A stretch of DNA of 64,000 bases from Phycisphaerales bacterium (GTDB lineage Bacteria > Planctomycetota > Phycisphaerae > UBA1845 > Fen-1342), in assembly GCA_016710275.1 (NCBI GenBank), contig JADJXS010000001.1:3224001-3288000 (forward strand), written 5' to 3'. Position numbers and translations under genes: made by a program. The notes below the pieces were generated by a model. That model saw only the letters and a program-made list of their open reading frames with translations. It ran no database searches and was not told the origin of the DNA. Shown in pieces: positions 1 through 8,143 of this stretch (the stretch's first letter is position 1; the number at the start of each line of letters is the position of its first letter).

Positions 1-2295
1 CTTGTCGAAGACCTGGTAGAACACGTCCTGCACGCCGGGGTGGGCCTTTTCCATCTCGTCGAGCAACAGCACGCTGTAGGGCCGGCGGCGCACCGCCTCG
101 GTGAGGATGCCGCCCTCGCCGTAGCCGACATACCCGGGCGGAGAGCCCATCAGCAGCGAAACCTTGTGCTCCTCCTTGAACTCCGACATGTTGATGACGT
201 TGACGTTCTGCTCGCCGCCGTAGAGCAACTCGGCCAGCGCCAGTGCCGTTTCGGTCTTGCCGACGCCGCTGGGCCCCGGCATGAGGAAGACGCCGATCGG
301 CTTGTTCGGATCGGTCAGGTCCGCCCGCGAGGTGCGGATGCTCTGGGCGATGGCGTCCAGCGCGTGTGATTGCCCGACGATGCGATCCTCGAGCCGCTCC
401 TTGAGCTGCAGGACGGTGCGGATTTCGTCCGAGATCATTCGGCCGACCGGAATCCCGGTCCAACCTGACACGACCTCCGCGATCACCTGCTGATCCACAT
501 AGGGCGAAATCAGCGGCCGCTCGCCCTGCAGGGCGGCCAATTCGGCCGTGAGCTTGTCAAATTCGCTCCGCCGCTTCGCGAGTTCCTCAGCCGACAGCTT
601 CACGGGTGGGGGAGCGGCCGCTTTCGCCGTCGCAGCGGGCTTGGCTTCCGGCTTGGCCGCGGGACCGGCGGCCGCGCTCGCAGCGGGCGTTGAGGCGGCG
701 TCGGCTGCGGAAGGCTTGCCTGCGGCGGGCGGTGTGCCCACGGCGGGTGCGGGGGCGGCCTTGCAGCCGGTCTCCAGCTCCTCGCGCAAGACGAGCAGCT
801 TGTCCACCAATGCCGCTTCGGCCTTCCAGCGCTCCTCGGCGGTGGTGAGTGCGGCGGCGGCCTCTTCGCGGCGCTTCTCCAGCCCGCGAATGGCCTCGTC
901 GTGATCCGCGCCGGCGGCCCGCTCCCGATTGAGAATGTCGATCTTCACGCCAAGCTGGTCGATCTCGCGGCGCAAGTCCTCGACCATCGGCGGAACCGCC
1001 TTGCGCGCCACGGCCACGCGGGCGCAGGCCGTGTCCAGCAGGCTCACGGACTTGTCCGGCAGTTGCCGGGCCGTGATGTAGCGCATGCTCAGGCGAACAG
1101 ACGCGGCGACGGCCTCATCCAGCACACGCACGCGGTGGTGCTTTTCGAGAGGGTGAACCATGCCGCGCATCATCTGCACAGCTGTTTCCTCGGTCGGCTC
1201 ATCCACCTTCACGACCTGGAAGCGGCGCGTCAGCGCCGGGTCCTTCTCGAAGTACTTTTTGTATTCCGCCCAGGTCGTGGCGGCGATGGTCCGCAACTCG
1301 CCGCGCGCGAGCGCCGGCTTCATGAGATTGGCGGCATCCCCCTGCCCGGCCTGCCCGCCGGCGCCGACCAGCATGTGCGCCTCGTCGATGAAGAGGATGA
1401 TCGGGACGGGCGAGCCTTTCACCTCCTCGATCACGGCGCGCAGGCGATTCTCGAACTCCCCTTTCACGGACGCGCCCGCCTGCAGCAATCCCAGGTCGAG
1501 CGATCGAAGCACCACCCCGCGCAGCGGCGGCGGCACATCCCCATCCGCGAGGCGCTGCGCGAAGCCCTCGACGACGGCCGTCTTTCCGACGCCGGCCTCG
1601 CCGGTGAGGATCGGGTTGTTCTGGCGGCGGCGCATCAGGATGTCCACGATCTGGCGGACTTCCGAATCGCGGCCCAGCACCGGGTCGATCCGCCCCTGCC
1701 GCGCCCGGTCGGTGAGATCGATCGTGAATTGATCAAGCGCCGGCGTCTTGGAGGGATCGCCGGGGCGGCGGACGCCCGCATCGGGTGCGCCCGGCGCAGC
1801 GCTGACCGCGGTGGCGGCTTCGGTGGTGTCGGCGGTGATGGAGGGCAGTTCCCGACGAAGCGCGTCGGCGGGAATCTTCACCAGTTCGCCGGAAAGCTCG
1901 CGGGCCAGTCGGCCGCGGGATTCATCCAGCAGCAGGCTCGCCAGCAGATGTCCGGAGCGCGCCCGGCCGCTCTCGTATTCGACCGAAGCCAGCAGCCACG
2001 CGTCCCGGGCAAGGTCCACCGTATCCGGGGAAAGCGCCGGCGGACGGGTGTTGCCGGTGCGGAACTTGTCCACCGCGGCGGTCAGATCGCGCTTGAGCCG
2101 GCCGACATCCACCTGGTAGTGTCGCAGCACCGCCTGTACATCCGTGCCCTCGGTTTCGAGCAGCTTGAGCAGCCAATGCTCGATCTCGAGGTTGTAGTTC
2201 GTGCGCGAGAGGCACAGCCCCGCAGCGCCCTCGAGCGAAGCGCGGCAGGTGTCGTTGAGCCGGGCCACGATGGACTTGAGATTCACCGAAATCAC
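1..2295 (-). CDS. clpV: ClpV/TssH, T6SS sheath-disassembly AAA+ ATPase (3' end outside window)
   Basis: This Hsp100-type ATPase disassembles contracted TssB/TssC sheaths in the cytoplasm. About 765 codons are visible before the left edge. The N-domain opens ISVNLKSIVARLN, followed by a first AAA module with Walker A GEAGVGKT (about residue 232) and Walker B ILFIDEAH. A middle region and a second AAA module with GPSGVGKT and LLLDEMEKAHPGVQ follow. The GTG start at 2295 is chosen because GGGAG lies 8 nt upstream and the ClpV N-terminus aligns from there. The gene lies 38 bp after tssG. An Ala/Pro-rich stretch of roughly 55 residues (about 508-565) sits just before the second AAA module. The family identity is clear from the order of domains and the T6SS neighbours. 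Confidence 0.95.
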   Translation of the reverse strand, partial: MISVNLKSIVARLNDTCRASLEGAAGLCLSRTNYNLEIEHWLLKLLETEGTDVQAVLRHYQVDVGRLKRDLTAAVDKFRTGNTRPPALSPDTVDLARDAWLLASVEYESGRARSGHLLASLLLDESRGRLARELSGELVKIPADALRRELPSITADTTEAATAVSAAPGAPDAGVRRPGDPSKTPALDQFTIDLTDRARQGRIDPVLGRDSEVRQIVDILMRRRQNNPILTGEAGVGKTAVVEGFAQRLADGDVPPPLRGVVLRSLDLGLLQAGASVKGEFENRLRAVIEEVKGSPVPIILFIDEAHMLVGAGGQAGQGDAANLMKPALARGELRTIAATTWAEYKKYFEKDPALTRRFQVVKVDEPTEETAVQMMRGMVHPLEKHHRVRVLDEAVAASVRLSMRYITARQLPDKSVSLLDTACARVAVARKAVPPMVEDLRREIDQLGVKIDILNRERAAGADHDEAIRGLEKRREEAAAALTTAEERWKAEAALVDKLLVLREELETGCKAAPAPAVGTPPAAGKPSAADAASTPAASAAAGPAAKPEAKPAATAKAAAPPPVKLSAEELAKRRSEFDKLTAELAALQGERPLISPYVDQQVIAEVVSGWTGIPVGRMISDEIRTVLQLKERLEDRIVGQSHALDAIAQSIRTSRADLTDPNKPIGVFLMPGPSGVGKTETALALAELLYGGEQNVNVINMSEFKEEHKVSLLMGSPPGYVGYGEGGILTEAVRRRPYSVLLLDEMEKAHPGVQDVFYQVFDK

Positions 2296-2333
2296 AGGCG
2301 GCACTCCCGCAGAAATCGGCTCCGGACCGCGCC

Positions 2334-3398
2334 CTAAGCGGCGGCGATTCCCGGAACCTCGGCACTGATTGTCTCAAACGCGAACGAGGCGGCATCCACA
2401 GCGCCGCTCCACGGGCCGGAGCGCAGAAAGCTGGTCCAGCCCAGGCGCGCGCCGTCCTCGCCGCCCAGGCGGCACTCGGGCGCTTCCTCGCCGCGAAGCG
2501 AAAGTTGTACGTCGAAGTCCAGCGCTGCGCCTACATAGGATCGCACGATCTGCGCCATTCGGCGCAAAGCTGCGCCACCCGGCAGAAATTCGACATATGC
2601 GGCGAAGCCCAGCGGGCCGACCCGCACGCGAAACCGGCTCTGCACGTCCCAGACGCGCGTGCCGACCAGGGCGTTGAATCCCATCCGCGGCGCGCGATCC
2701 CCTTCCCCGCCCAGCGGCGGCGCGGTGGTCGGGTCCATGTCGAGCCACTGCCCGACAAATGAGTCGATTCGAACCGGGCTGCGGAAATAGGCGACCAGCA
2801 CGCTTTCCAGGGCACTCGCGCAGCGCGGCCCGCGCGCGAAGTGACCCGCAAAATGCACGAACAGCTCATCGTCCACGCTGAGTCGGCCGCGCACCGCGTC
2901 GGCCGCAAAACCAGCGGTTGCGGCCAGGCAGCGGGTGAAGTCATCCGCCTCCGTTCCTGCGGCACGCGCCCGCTCGTACGTGATCGCGAAGCGGTACTTT
3001 TCCCAGGCACGGTGAAAGAGCGACACCAGCCGGTGGTTAAAGACGTCGTGGAAGTTCGAGAGGGCGTTGTCGTTGGCGCGCTGCAATTCGATCAGCAGCG
3101 AGGTGAAATGCTGCGGCAGCACCCCCTGCGGCCCAGTCAGCCCCATGAAGTTCACGAGCAGCGTGCGGTCGTCGCCGCGCTCGATCGCCGCGGTCGGAAA
3201 CGCCGCCGAGCGATGTGCGGAGAACCGCACCGGCTCGCGCTCGGGCGGGTGATCCGAGCCGATCGGAAAGGGCGACCGGTCGCGCCGCGCCGCGTCCAGC
3301 AGCAACAGGCGCACGGCCTGGAAGAACTCGAAGCGCTGCGGCTCTCGGGCGAGCTGCGCGCCTAGAGGAGCTGCCGATGCCCCGTTCGCGGCGGCCAT
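2334..3398 (-). CDS. tssG: TssG, T6SS baseplate wedge protein
   Basis: TssG (ImpH/VasB family, 354 aa) forms the T6SS baseplate wedge with TssF and TssE in the cytoplasm. The N-terminal part shows the family pattern REPQRFEFFQAVRLLLL, then FMGLTGPQGVLPQHF and a helical LSNFHDVFNHRLVSLFHRAW segment. The length is normal for the family. Its start overlaps the end of tssF by 37 bp, so the two are probably translationally coupled, and clpV follows after 38 bp. No regulatory site is visible inside this block. Assignment is by recognised family motifs and operon position. Confidence 0.93.
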   Translation of the reverse strand: MAAANGASAAPLGAQLAREPQRFEFFQAVRLLLLDAARRDRSPFPIGSDHPPEREPVRFSAHRSAAFPTAAIERGDDRTLLVNFMGLTGPQGVLPQHFTSLLIELQRANDNALSNFHDVFNHRLVSLFHRAWEKYRFAITYERARAAGTEADDFTRCLAATAGFAADAVRGRLSVDDELFVHFAGHFARGPRCASALESVLVAYFRSPVRIDSFVGQWLDMDPTTAPPLGGEGDRAPRMGFNALVGTRVWDVQSRFRVRVGPLGFAAYVEFLPGGAALRRMAQIVRSYVGAALDFDVQLSLRGEEAPECRLGGEDGARLGWTSFLRSGPWSGAVDAASFAFETISAEVPGIAAA

Positions 3399-5194
3399 CG
3401 GTACACCTCCTCTCCGCGCTGCTGCGAGCGAATGGCGAGCTGAGTGAACGAATTGATGTTGGCGTAGAGCGCCAGGAAGCGCTCGAGCACCGTCGCCAGC
3501 AGGAACATGCCGTTGTCGGCGTAGCTCTTTTCGTCAAACGTGATCGTGACTTCGGTTCCGCGACACAGGCCGGCGTCGCCCTGCGAGATCAGCGCGGTAT
3601 GCCGCCGCCCGCTGACGCTGCGCATCCCCTGAATTTTCGCCAGCCGATCCGGGGTGCCGAGCGGCTCATAGAGCAGCAACATCTCCTGCAGCGCGGCGGC
3701 CCCCTTCGGGCCTTCAACCAGCGACAGGTGATTCAGGGACAGGTGCGACACCAGCCGCCACAGCGTGCCGTGGCGCAGAGCGGGGCGCAGCGTGGCCGTC
3801 GGCGGCGTCAGGCAGAGGATCGGCGCCAGCGGCCCACCGGCCACCGAGCGCAGCGCGGGTCGTCCGGCGCCGAACTCCAACTGCGCCGGCAAATCCCGGT
3901 TGAGGCAGGTGGTCTGCACCTCGACGGTCCAATTCGCGCGGGAGGCGGCGTCAAAGTCCAGGTCGACGAACGTCAGCTCGACTTCGGTGCCGGGGTCGGG
4001 GCGGCCGTCGCGATAGCCCGCCCCATGCCGCGCGGCATGCCAGTACACGCGCTGCCGATCCCGTTCGATGGAGTGCAGCGTCGAGTAAAAGGGGTGAATC
4101 TCGACGTCGCGCTGTTCGGGGGTCGTGGCGCTGACCGCGTCCACCGAGTATACCTCCAGCGCGTGACCCCAGCGCGCATCGGGTATGACGGGGTAGCTGG
4201 AGCGGGTCTGCGTAAGTCGCAGCGGCTCGGCGGTTCGCTCGAACAGATTCACGATCGGCGTGCAGCCCAGGGCAAAGGAGCGGGCCGAGACGTTGTTCGC
4301 CAGGTCGCGCGGAGCGCGCTTCACATAGATCAGCAGCTCCGCGCTGCGGCCGGGACAAGCGCGCCACAACGGCGCCAGCCCGTTCACGTCCACGAATCGG
4401 AACTTCTCCGGCAGCGCGAAGTACTCCGTGAGCAGGCGATAGCCGTCAAAAGTGCGCGGATCGCGGGGCAACAACGCCTCCCCCGGCTCGAAGCCCGCGG
4501 ATTGCAGCGCGCTGCGGCCGAGGCTGATGGGCGGTTGATCCGGAACGCCGCTGACCAGCGCCACGTCGAGCGCGCTGCTGAAGATCGACTCATAGATTGC
4601 GTTGGCGTGAACGGCGTCGCCGTGCAGGTAAAACCGCAGCGAGTCGGCCAGCATCTTGTCCAGCGTCGCCTGAGCGGAAAAGGTCTCCAGCCGAATGCGG
4701 AACGCTGCGATGGCGCCCGCGGCGGCCGGCGTGGTCGGCACGACCGCGATGGGTGACAGGGCGGCTTCGGCCACGCGCAGCGGAAAGAGCCGCAGCGGGC
4801 TGCAGGTGCGATATTCGCAGGCGACGCCGTCGATCTCCTCCGTCTCGAGGCGCGTTCCGCGAGGCACTTCGTAGCCGCCGAACATCGAGGCCTGACCCTG
4901 CTCCAGCGCGAATTGGGCGATGGCCATCGACGGTGTGGGGGCGAGGTAGTGCGGGTAGAGCACGCCGAGCATCGCCTCGGCGATTTCCGGGAAGTCGTCG
5001 TCAAGCTTCTTGCGCGTGCGGGCGTTGATGTAAGCGAAGGCCTCAATCAACCGCTCGACATAGGGATCGCGGCTGGTTTCTCCCTCGACGCCCAGCCGCG
5101 GGGCCACGTCCGGATTGGCCTGCGAGAACTCGCGGGCCAGTTTGCGGGCGTAGCTTAGCTCGCGGTTGTAATAGACAAGCAGGTCGTCGATCAC
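3362..5194 (-). CDS. tssF: TssF, T6SS baseplate wedge protein
   Basis: TssF (ImpG/VasA family, 610 aa) is the largest wedge subunit of the T6SS baseplate and binds TssG and TssE. The N-terminus has the family signature YYNRELSYARKLAREFSQ, then RDPYVERLIEAFAYINAR and EAMLGVLYPHYLAPTPSM. The C-terminal region keeps the RFLALYANINSFTQL motif. The start overlaps the tssE stop by 4 bp, and its end overlaps tssG, so E-F-G is one translational block. Length and motif order are normal. Confidence 0.95.
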   Translation of the reverse strand: MIDDLLVYYNRELSYARKLAREFSQANPDVAPRLGVEGETSRDPYVERLIEAFAYINARTRKKLDDDFPEIAEAMLGVLYPHYLAPTPSMAIAQFALEQGQASMFGGYEVPRGTRLETEEIDGVACEYRTCSPLRLFPLRVAEAALSPIAVVPTTPAAAGAIAAFRIRLETFSAQATLDKMLADSLRFYLHGDAVHANAIYESIFSSALDVALVSGVPDQPPISLGRSALQSAGFEPGEALLPRDPRTFDGYRLLTEYFALPEKFRFVDVNGLAPLWRACPGRSAELLIYVKRAPRDLANNVSARSFALGCTPIVNLFERTAEPLRLTQTRSSYPVIPDARWGHALEVYSVDAVSATTPEQRDVEIHPFYSTLHSIERDRQRVYWHAARHGAGYRDGRPDPGTEVELTFVDLDFDAASRANWTVEVQTTCLNRDLPAQLEFGAGRPALRSVAGGPLAPILCLTPPTATLRPALRHGTLWRLVSHLSLNHLSLVEGPKGAAALQEMLLLYEPLGTPDRLAKIQGMRSVSGRRHTALISQGDAGLCRGTEVTITFDEKSYADNGMFLLATVLERFLALYANINSFTQLAIRSQQRGEEVYRWPPRTGHRQLL

Positions 5195-5670
5195 GTTGCC
5201 AACCCTACGCGAAATACGCCGCTGCCGGCTTCCAGCACCGATTCGAACACCGTCCGCTCGGATACCTCCCCATGCACCAGCACCGCCTCGATGCGGAATC
5301 GCAGCACGCGATCCTCGCGGCCCTCGGCCCGCATCGCCACCTTCACCATTCGCAAGCGGGGTTCATACGTGCGGATGGTCTCCTCCAGCACGCGGCAGAA
5401 CTGCCGCTGGTTGGTTGCGTCCGCAAAAGGCGTGCCGGTGAAATCCGGGATGCCGTAGTTGATCAGCGAGATGCGCAGCTCCGGCAGATCCTCCGGGGCG
5501 CCGAGGAACCGATGCCGCGTGTTGAGCAGGTTCTGCAGGTCCAGGCGCACCGCGTCGCGCAGGTCGCGCACGTCGCGGCGGGCGTGAGCCTGAACCCGGT
5601 CGCCGTGCCGCTCGATCAGCCGATCGAGCAGCGGCTCGACCGGCATCTGTCCCGCTCCGCCGCGCGTCAT
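5191..5670 (-). CDS. tssE: TssE, gp25-like T6SS baseplate protein
   Basis: TssE (159 aa) is the lysozyme-free gp25 homologue that anchors the sheath on the baseplate wedge. It contains VRLDLQNLLNTRHRF and the conserved LRISLINYGIPDFTG block, followed by the characteristic IRTYEPRLRMVKV segment of GpW/gp25 domains. Its 3' end overlaps tssF by 4 bp and its 5' end overlaps tagJ by 4 bp. Size and motifs agree with the family. Confidence 0.92.
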   Translation of the reverse strand: MTRGGAGQMPVEPLLDRLIERHGDRVQAHARRDVRDLRDAVRLDLQNLLNTRHRFLGAPEDLPELRISLINYGIPDFTGTPFADATNQRQFCRVLEETIRTYEPRLRMVKVAMRAEGREDRVLRFRIEAVLVHGEVSERTVFESVLEAGSGVFRVGLAT

Positions 5671-6464
5671 GCCGGCGCTCCGCCCTGCATTTCAATTGTC
5701 TCCACCTGAAGAATCGCCGGATCTTCCTCCCCGGCGATCCAGACGCGCTGCCCGACGCCGCGTACCGGCCCCTCCCCGACCCAGTCGGTGCCGCGCCCGA
5801 GCCGCATTTCGTCGCGCGGGTCGCGGTGCGTGCCGGCGTACAGCGTCGGAATGAACACCGGGCCGTTCAGGTCGGCGCTGGTCAGCAACTCCGCCTGACG
5901 GAACAGCAGGTCGCGGGCGCGCTCCGGCTTCTCAAACTGCACGGACTGAACCAGCTCGAACGGCACCCAGAAATATCGCCCGTCGCCGGTCAGCACTTCG
6001 AGCACATCGGCCACGGTGTCGTCCGCATCCCGCAGATCGTCAAATGGCTTGCCGTTGCAACTGCCGCTGCGGGGGCTGCGGGCCGCCTCGGCCCGTTCCA
6101 GCGCAGCGCGGGCCGCGGTGACGTCTCCGGCCCGGAGTTGCACGATCGTACCGAGCCGATCCCGAATTCCGGGGGATGGGTCGACCAGGAACTGCGGCGG
6201 GCGACCGGCGGTGAAGCAGTCCTGCCGCGCCTGCTCGCCGCGCACCAACTGGCGGAACTGGATGATGGACAGCGCCTTGGACGGATCAAGGGTCACGGCG
6301 GTGTCGAGCTGGTTGTCGGCGCGTTCGAACTCCCCGATGAAACAGAGCATCTCCGCCAGCACATAGCGGGCGGCGACGTCCTGTGGTGCGTTGCGCACCT
6401 CGTCGGTCGCCAGCTTCACCGCATCCGCCAGCCGACCCGCATTGAATGCCTCGAGCGCCTTCAT
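5667..6464 (-). CDS. tagJ: TagJ/ImpE-like T6SS accessory protein
   Basis: ImpE/TagJ-type protein (265 aa). The N-terminal third is TPR-like (GRLADAVKLATDEVRNAP and AARYVLAEMLCFIGEFERA). The C-terminal part has the family blocks GDGRYFWVPFELVQSVQF and VFIPTLYAGTHRDPRDEMR. TagJ proteins bind the N-terminal helix of TssB in some T6SSs and may help ClpV recruitment, but are not universal. It sits between the second tssC and tssE, 12 bp after the tssC-type gene. Genes of this type mark ImpA-ImpE style clusters. Confidence 0.88.
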   Translation of the reverse strand: MKALEAFNAGRLADAVKLATDEVRNAPQDVAARYVLAEMLCFIGEFERADNQLDTAVTLDPSKALSIIQFRQLVRGEQARQDCFTAGRPPQFLVDPSPGIRDRLGTIVQLRAGDVTAARAALERAEAARSPRSGSCNGKPFDDLRDADDTVADVLEVLTGDGRYFWVPFELVQSVQFEKPERARDLLFRQAELLTSADLNGPVFIPTLYAGTHRDPRDEMRLGRGTDWVGEGPVRGVGQRVWIAGEEDPAILQVETIEMQGGAPA

Positions 6465-6476
6465 GTTCCGGCTCCT

Positions 6477-8030
6477 TTACCTGGCCCCGCTCCGCAGTTC
6501 CGTCTTGATCCGCACGTTGACCAGCAGGTCATCCAACTGGTAGTGCGGGACCAGGCGCATCACGCACTGATACTGCCCCGGCCGCCCCGGAATCTCGCGC
6601 ACCTGCACCTCCGCGTCGCGCAGCGGGTAGCGGGCCTTGATCTCCGGCGGGGCCTTGTCGTCGGGGTTGATGTACTCGAAGAGCCAGTCGCGCAGCTCGT
6701 TCTCAATGGTCGAGGCCTGCGCCACGGTGCCGGTTCGATCGCGGACGCGCGCCTTGAGATGATGCCCGAAGCGCCCGACGCACAGCGTGTATTGCAGCAT
6801 GCCGCTGAGCCGCTCGTGGAGCGTGCCCTCAGCGGTGGTGAGCTGGGGCGGGGCGTAGATCGAGCTGTTGCTGAAAAACGCGGCGAAGGGTGTGTCGTGC
6901 AGGGCACAGAGGGGGATCATGCCCTGCGCGGTGAACTCCTTCTCGCGCACGTCGTCGATCACCACGTCGACGCCCATCTTCGGCGCGACCCCCGGCGAGT
7001 CCAGCCCGAATTCGTCGGTCGGCAGCCCCGTCACCACCCCACCGCGCTCCTGATCGCGCACGAACCCGCGGATGTCGGCGAACCACGCGCACTCAAGGAA
7101 CGCGCGGATGAGCACGCCGCCGAAGGCAAATGCCGCGCCGCCCCACAGGTAGCGCGCGCGATCCGCCCCGCTGACATCCTCGCGATAGCAGAAGGCCAGT
7201 CGCTCCTGCGTGCAGGTGCGCGGGTCGCGCGCGTGTACGAACTGTCCGCAGCCGGTGCACACGCCGCTGCCGGTGCCCGGCCAGGGGACGCCGCAGCGAG
7301 CGCAGCGCCGCCGCCGCGAAACGGCCACTCCATCCGCATACGGCCGGCGCATCAGCACGCGCGGCAGCGCCAGGCCCAGATAGCGTGAGTCATCCTGTTT
7401 ACGCAGCCGATGCCAGGCGGTGTACTCCGCATTGCGCAACAGCCGGTCGAGATCGACGTGCCGCTCCAACTGTGCAAACTCGCGCAGCCCGAAGAACGAC
7501 GGATGCACCCCGGCAATGAAGGGCGCCAGCGCCGCCGACGCCGTTTCGGCGATCCGTATCAGCAGCGACAGATCATCGATGCCGTGATCGTCGTGCAGGC
7601 GATGGCGGATCTCGTAGTCGCCGATCAGAACGCCGAACGGCTCGCCGCCGGCCGTGCCGAAGCGCTCCTCGTACACCTTCTGAAACAGGGCCGTCTGGTC
7701 GAACTCCATCGCCCGCTCGACGTCCCGGGCCAGTTCGGACCAGCGTACGCTGAGCACCCACACCTGCACGCGCGTGCGGTCGCGCCCGGCCTGATCCACC
7801 AGGTAGGAAAGCCCGCGCCAGGACGCTTCGAGCCGCTGGAACTGGGGATGATGCAGAATCGCATCGACCGCGGCGGAGAGACGTTCGTCAAACAGCGCGA
7901 TGACGCGCTCGATCAGGCGCATCAAACGGCGGGTGCGAGCCGGAACCTCGCGCGCCTCCCCGCTCGGCAGCGGCGGCGCGCCGGCTGCGCGCCCCTCGCC
8001 GAGGCCGCGGGCGAGGATGTCTTCGAGCAT
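6477..8030 (-). CDS. Second TssC-type sheath protein (ImpD/TssC40-like) with zinc-ribbon insertion
   Basis: A 517-aa EvpB/TssC-family protein distinct from the canonical TssC just upstream. The start at 8030 is chosen because GGAGG lies 7 nt before the ATG; the reading frame stays open further upstream but only through a GC-rich spacer. Family blocks present include LEASWRGLSYLVDQAG, EPFGVLIGDYE and MLQYTLCVGRFGHHLKARV. A four-cysteine segment CARCGVPWPG...CTGCG at about residues 241-260 looks like a zinc ribbon inserted in the middle of the fold. Two tandem TssC paralogues are known from Agrobacterium and Rhizobium imp loci, where the extra copy is of uncertain role. A 113-bp spacer with a strong hairpin separates it from tssC, so its expression may be set separately. 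Confidence 0.85.
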   Translation of the reverse strand: MLEDILARGLGEGRAAGAPPLPSGEAREVPARTRRLMRLIERVIALFDERLSAAVDAILHHPQFQRLEASWRGLSYLVDQAGRDRTRVQVWVLSVRWSELARDVERAMEFDQTALFQKVYEERFGTAGGEPFGVLIGDYEIRHRLHDDHGIDDLSLLIRIAETASAALAPFIAGVHPSFFGLREFAQLERHVDLDRLLRNAEYTAWHRLRKQDDSRYLGLALPRVLMRRPYADGVAVSRRRRCARCGVPWPGTGSGVCTGCGQFVHARDPRTCTQERLAFCYREDVSGADRARYLWGGAAFAFGGVLIRAFLECAWFADIRGFVRDQERGGVVTGLPTDEFGLDSPGVAPKMGVDVVIDDVREKEFTAQGMIPLCALHDTPFAAFFSNSSIYAPPQLTTAEGTLHERLSGMLQYTLCVGRFGHHLKARVRDRTGTVAQASTIENELRDWLFEYINPDDKAPPEIKARYPLRDAEVQVREIPGRPGQYQCVMRLVPHYQLDDLLVNVRIKTELRSGAR

Positions 8031-8083
8031 CAGCGCGCCTCCGGGAGAGCGGCGAGCGCGGCGGCTCGCGGCGCCCCGGAGCA

Positions 8084-8102
8084 CTGCGCCGCCGCGGCGC
8101 AG
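8084..8102. repeat. GC-rich hairpin between the two tssC-type genes
   Basis: An 8-bp perfect stem (CTGCGCCG / CGGCGCAG) with a 3-nt loop lies in the only long gap of the operon (8031-8143). There is no T-run after it on the minus strand, so it is not a classic terminator. It could stabilise the upstream tssA-tssB-tssC message or reduce read-through into the second tssC; this is inference. Confidence 0.5.
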
Positions 8103-8143
8103 GGCCGAGCGACTGCGCAGCGCTCCGGGCGCGGCGGACAAAA

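Noticed and set aside
901..2337. Long plus-strand open frames opposite clpV, tssG and tssF
   Set aside because: They are shadows of the leftward T6SS genes in GC-rich DNA, with Arg/Pro/Ala-heavy composition and no motifs.
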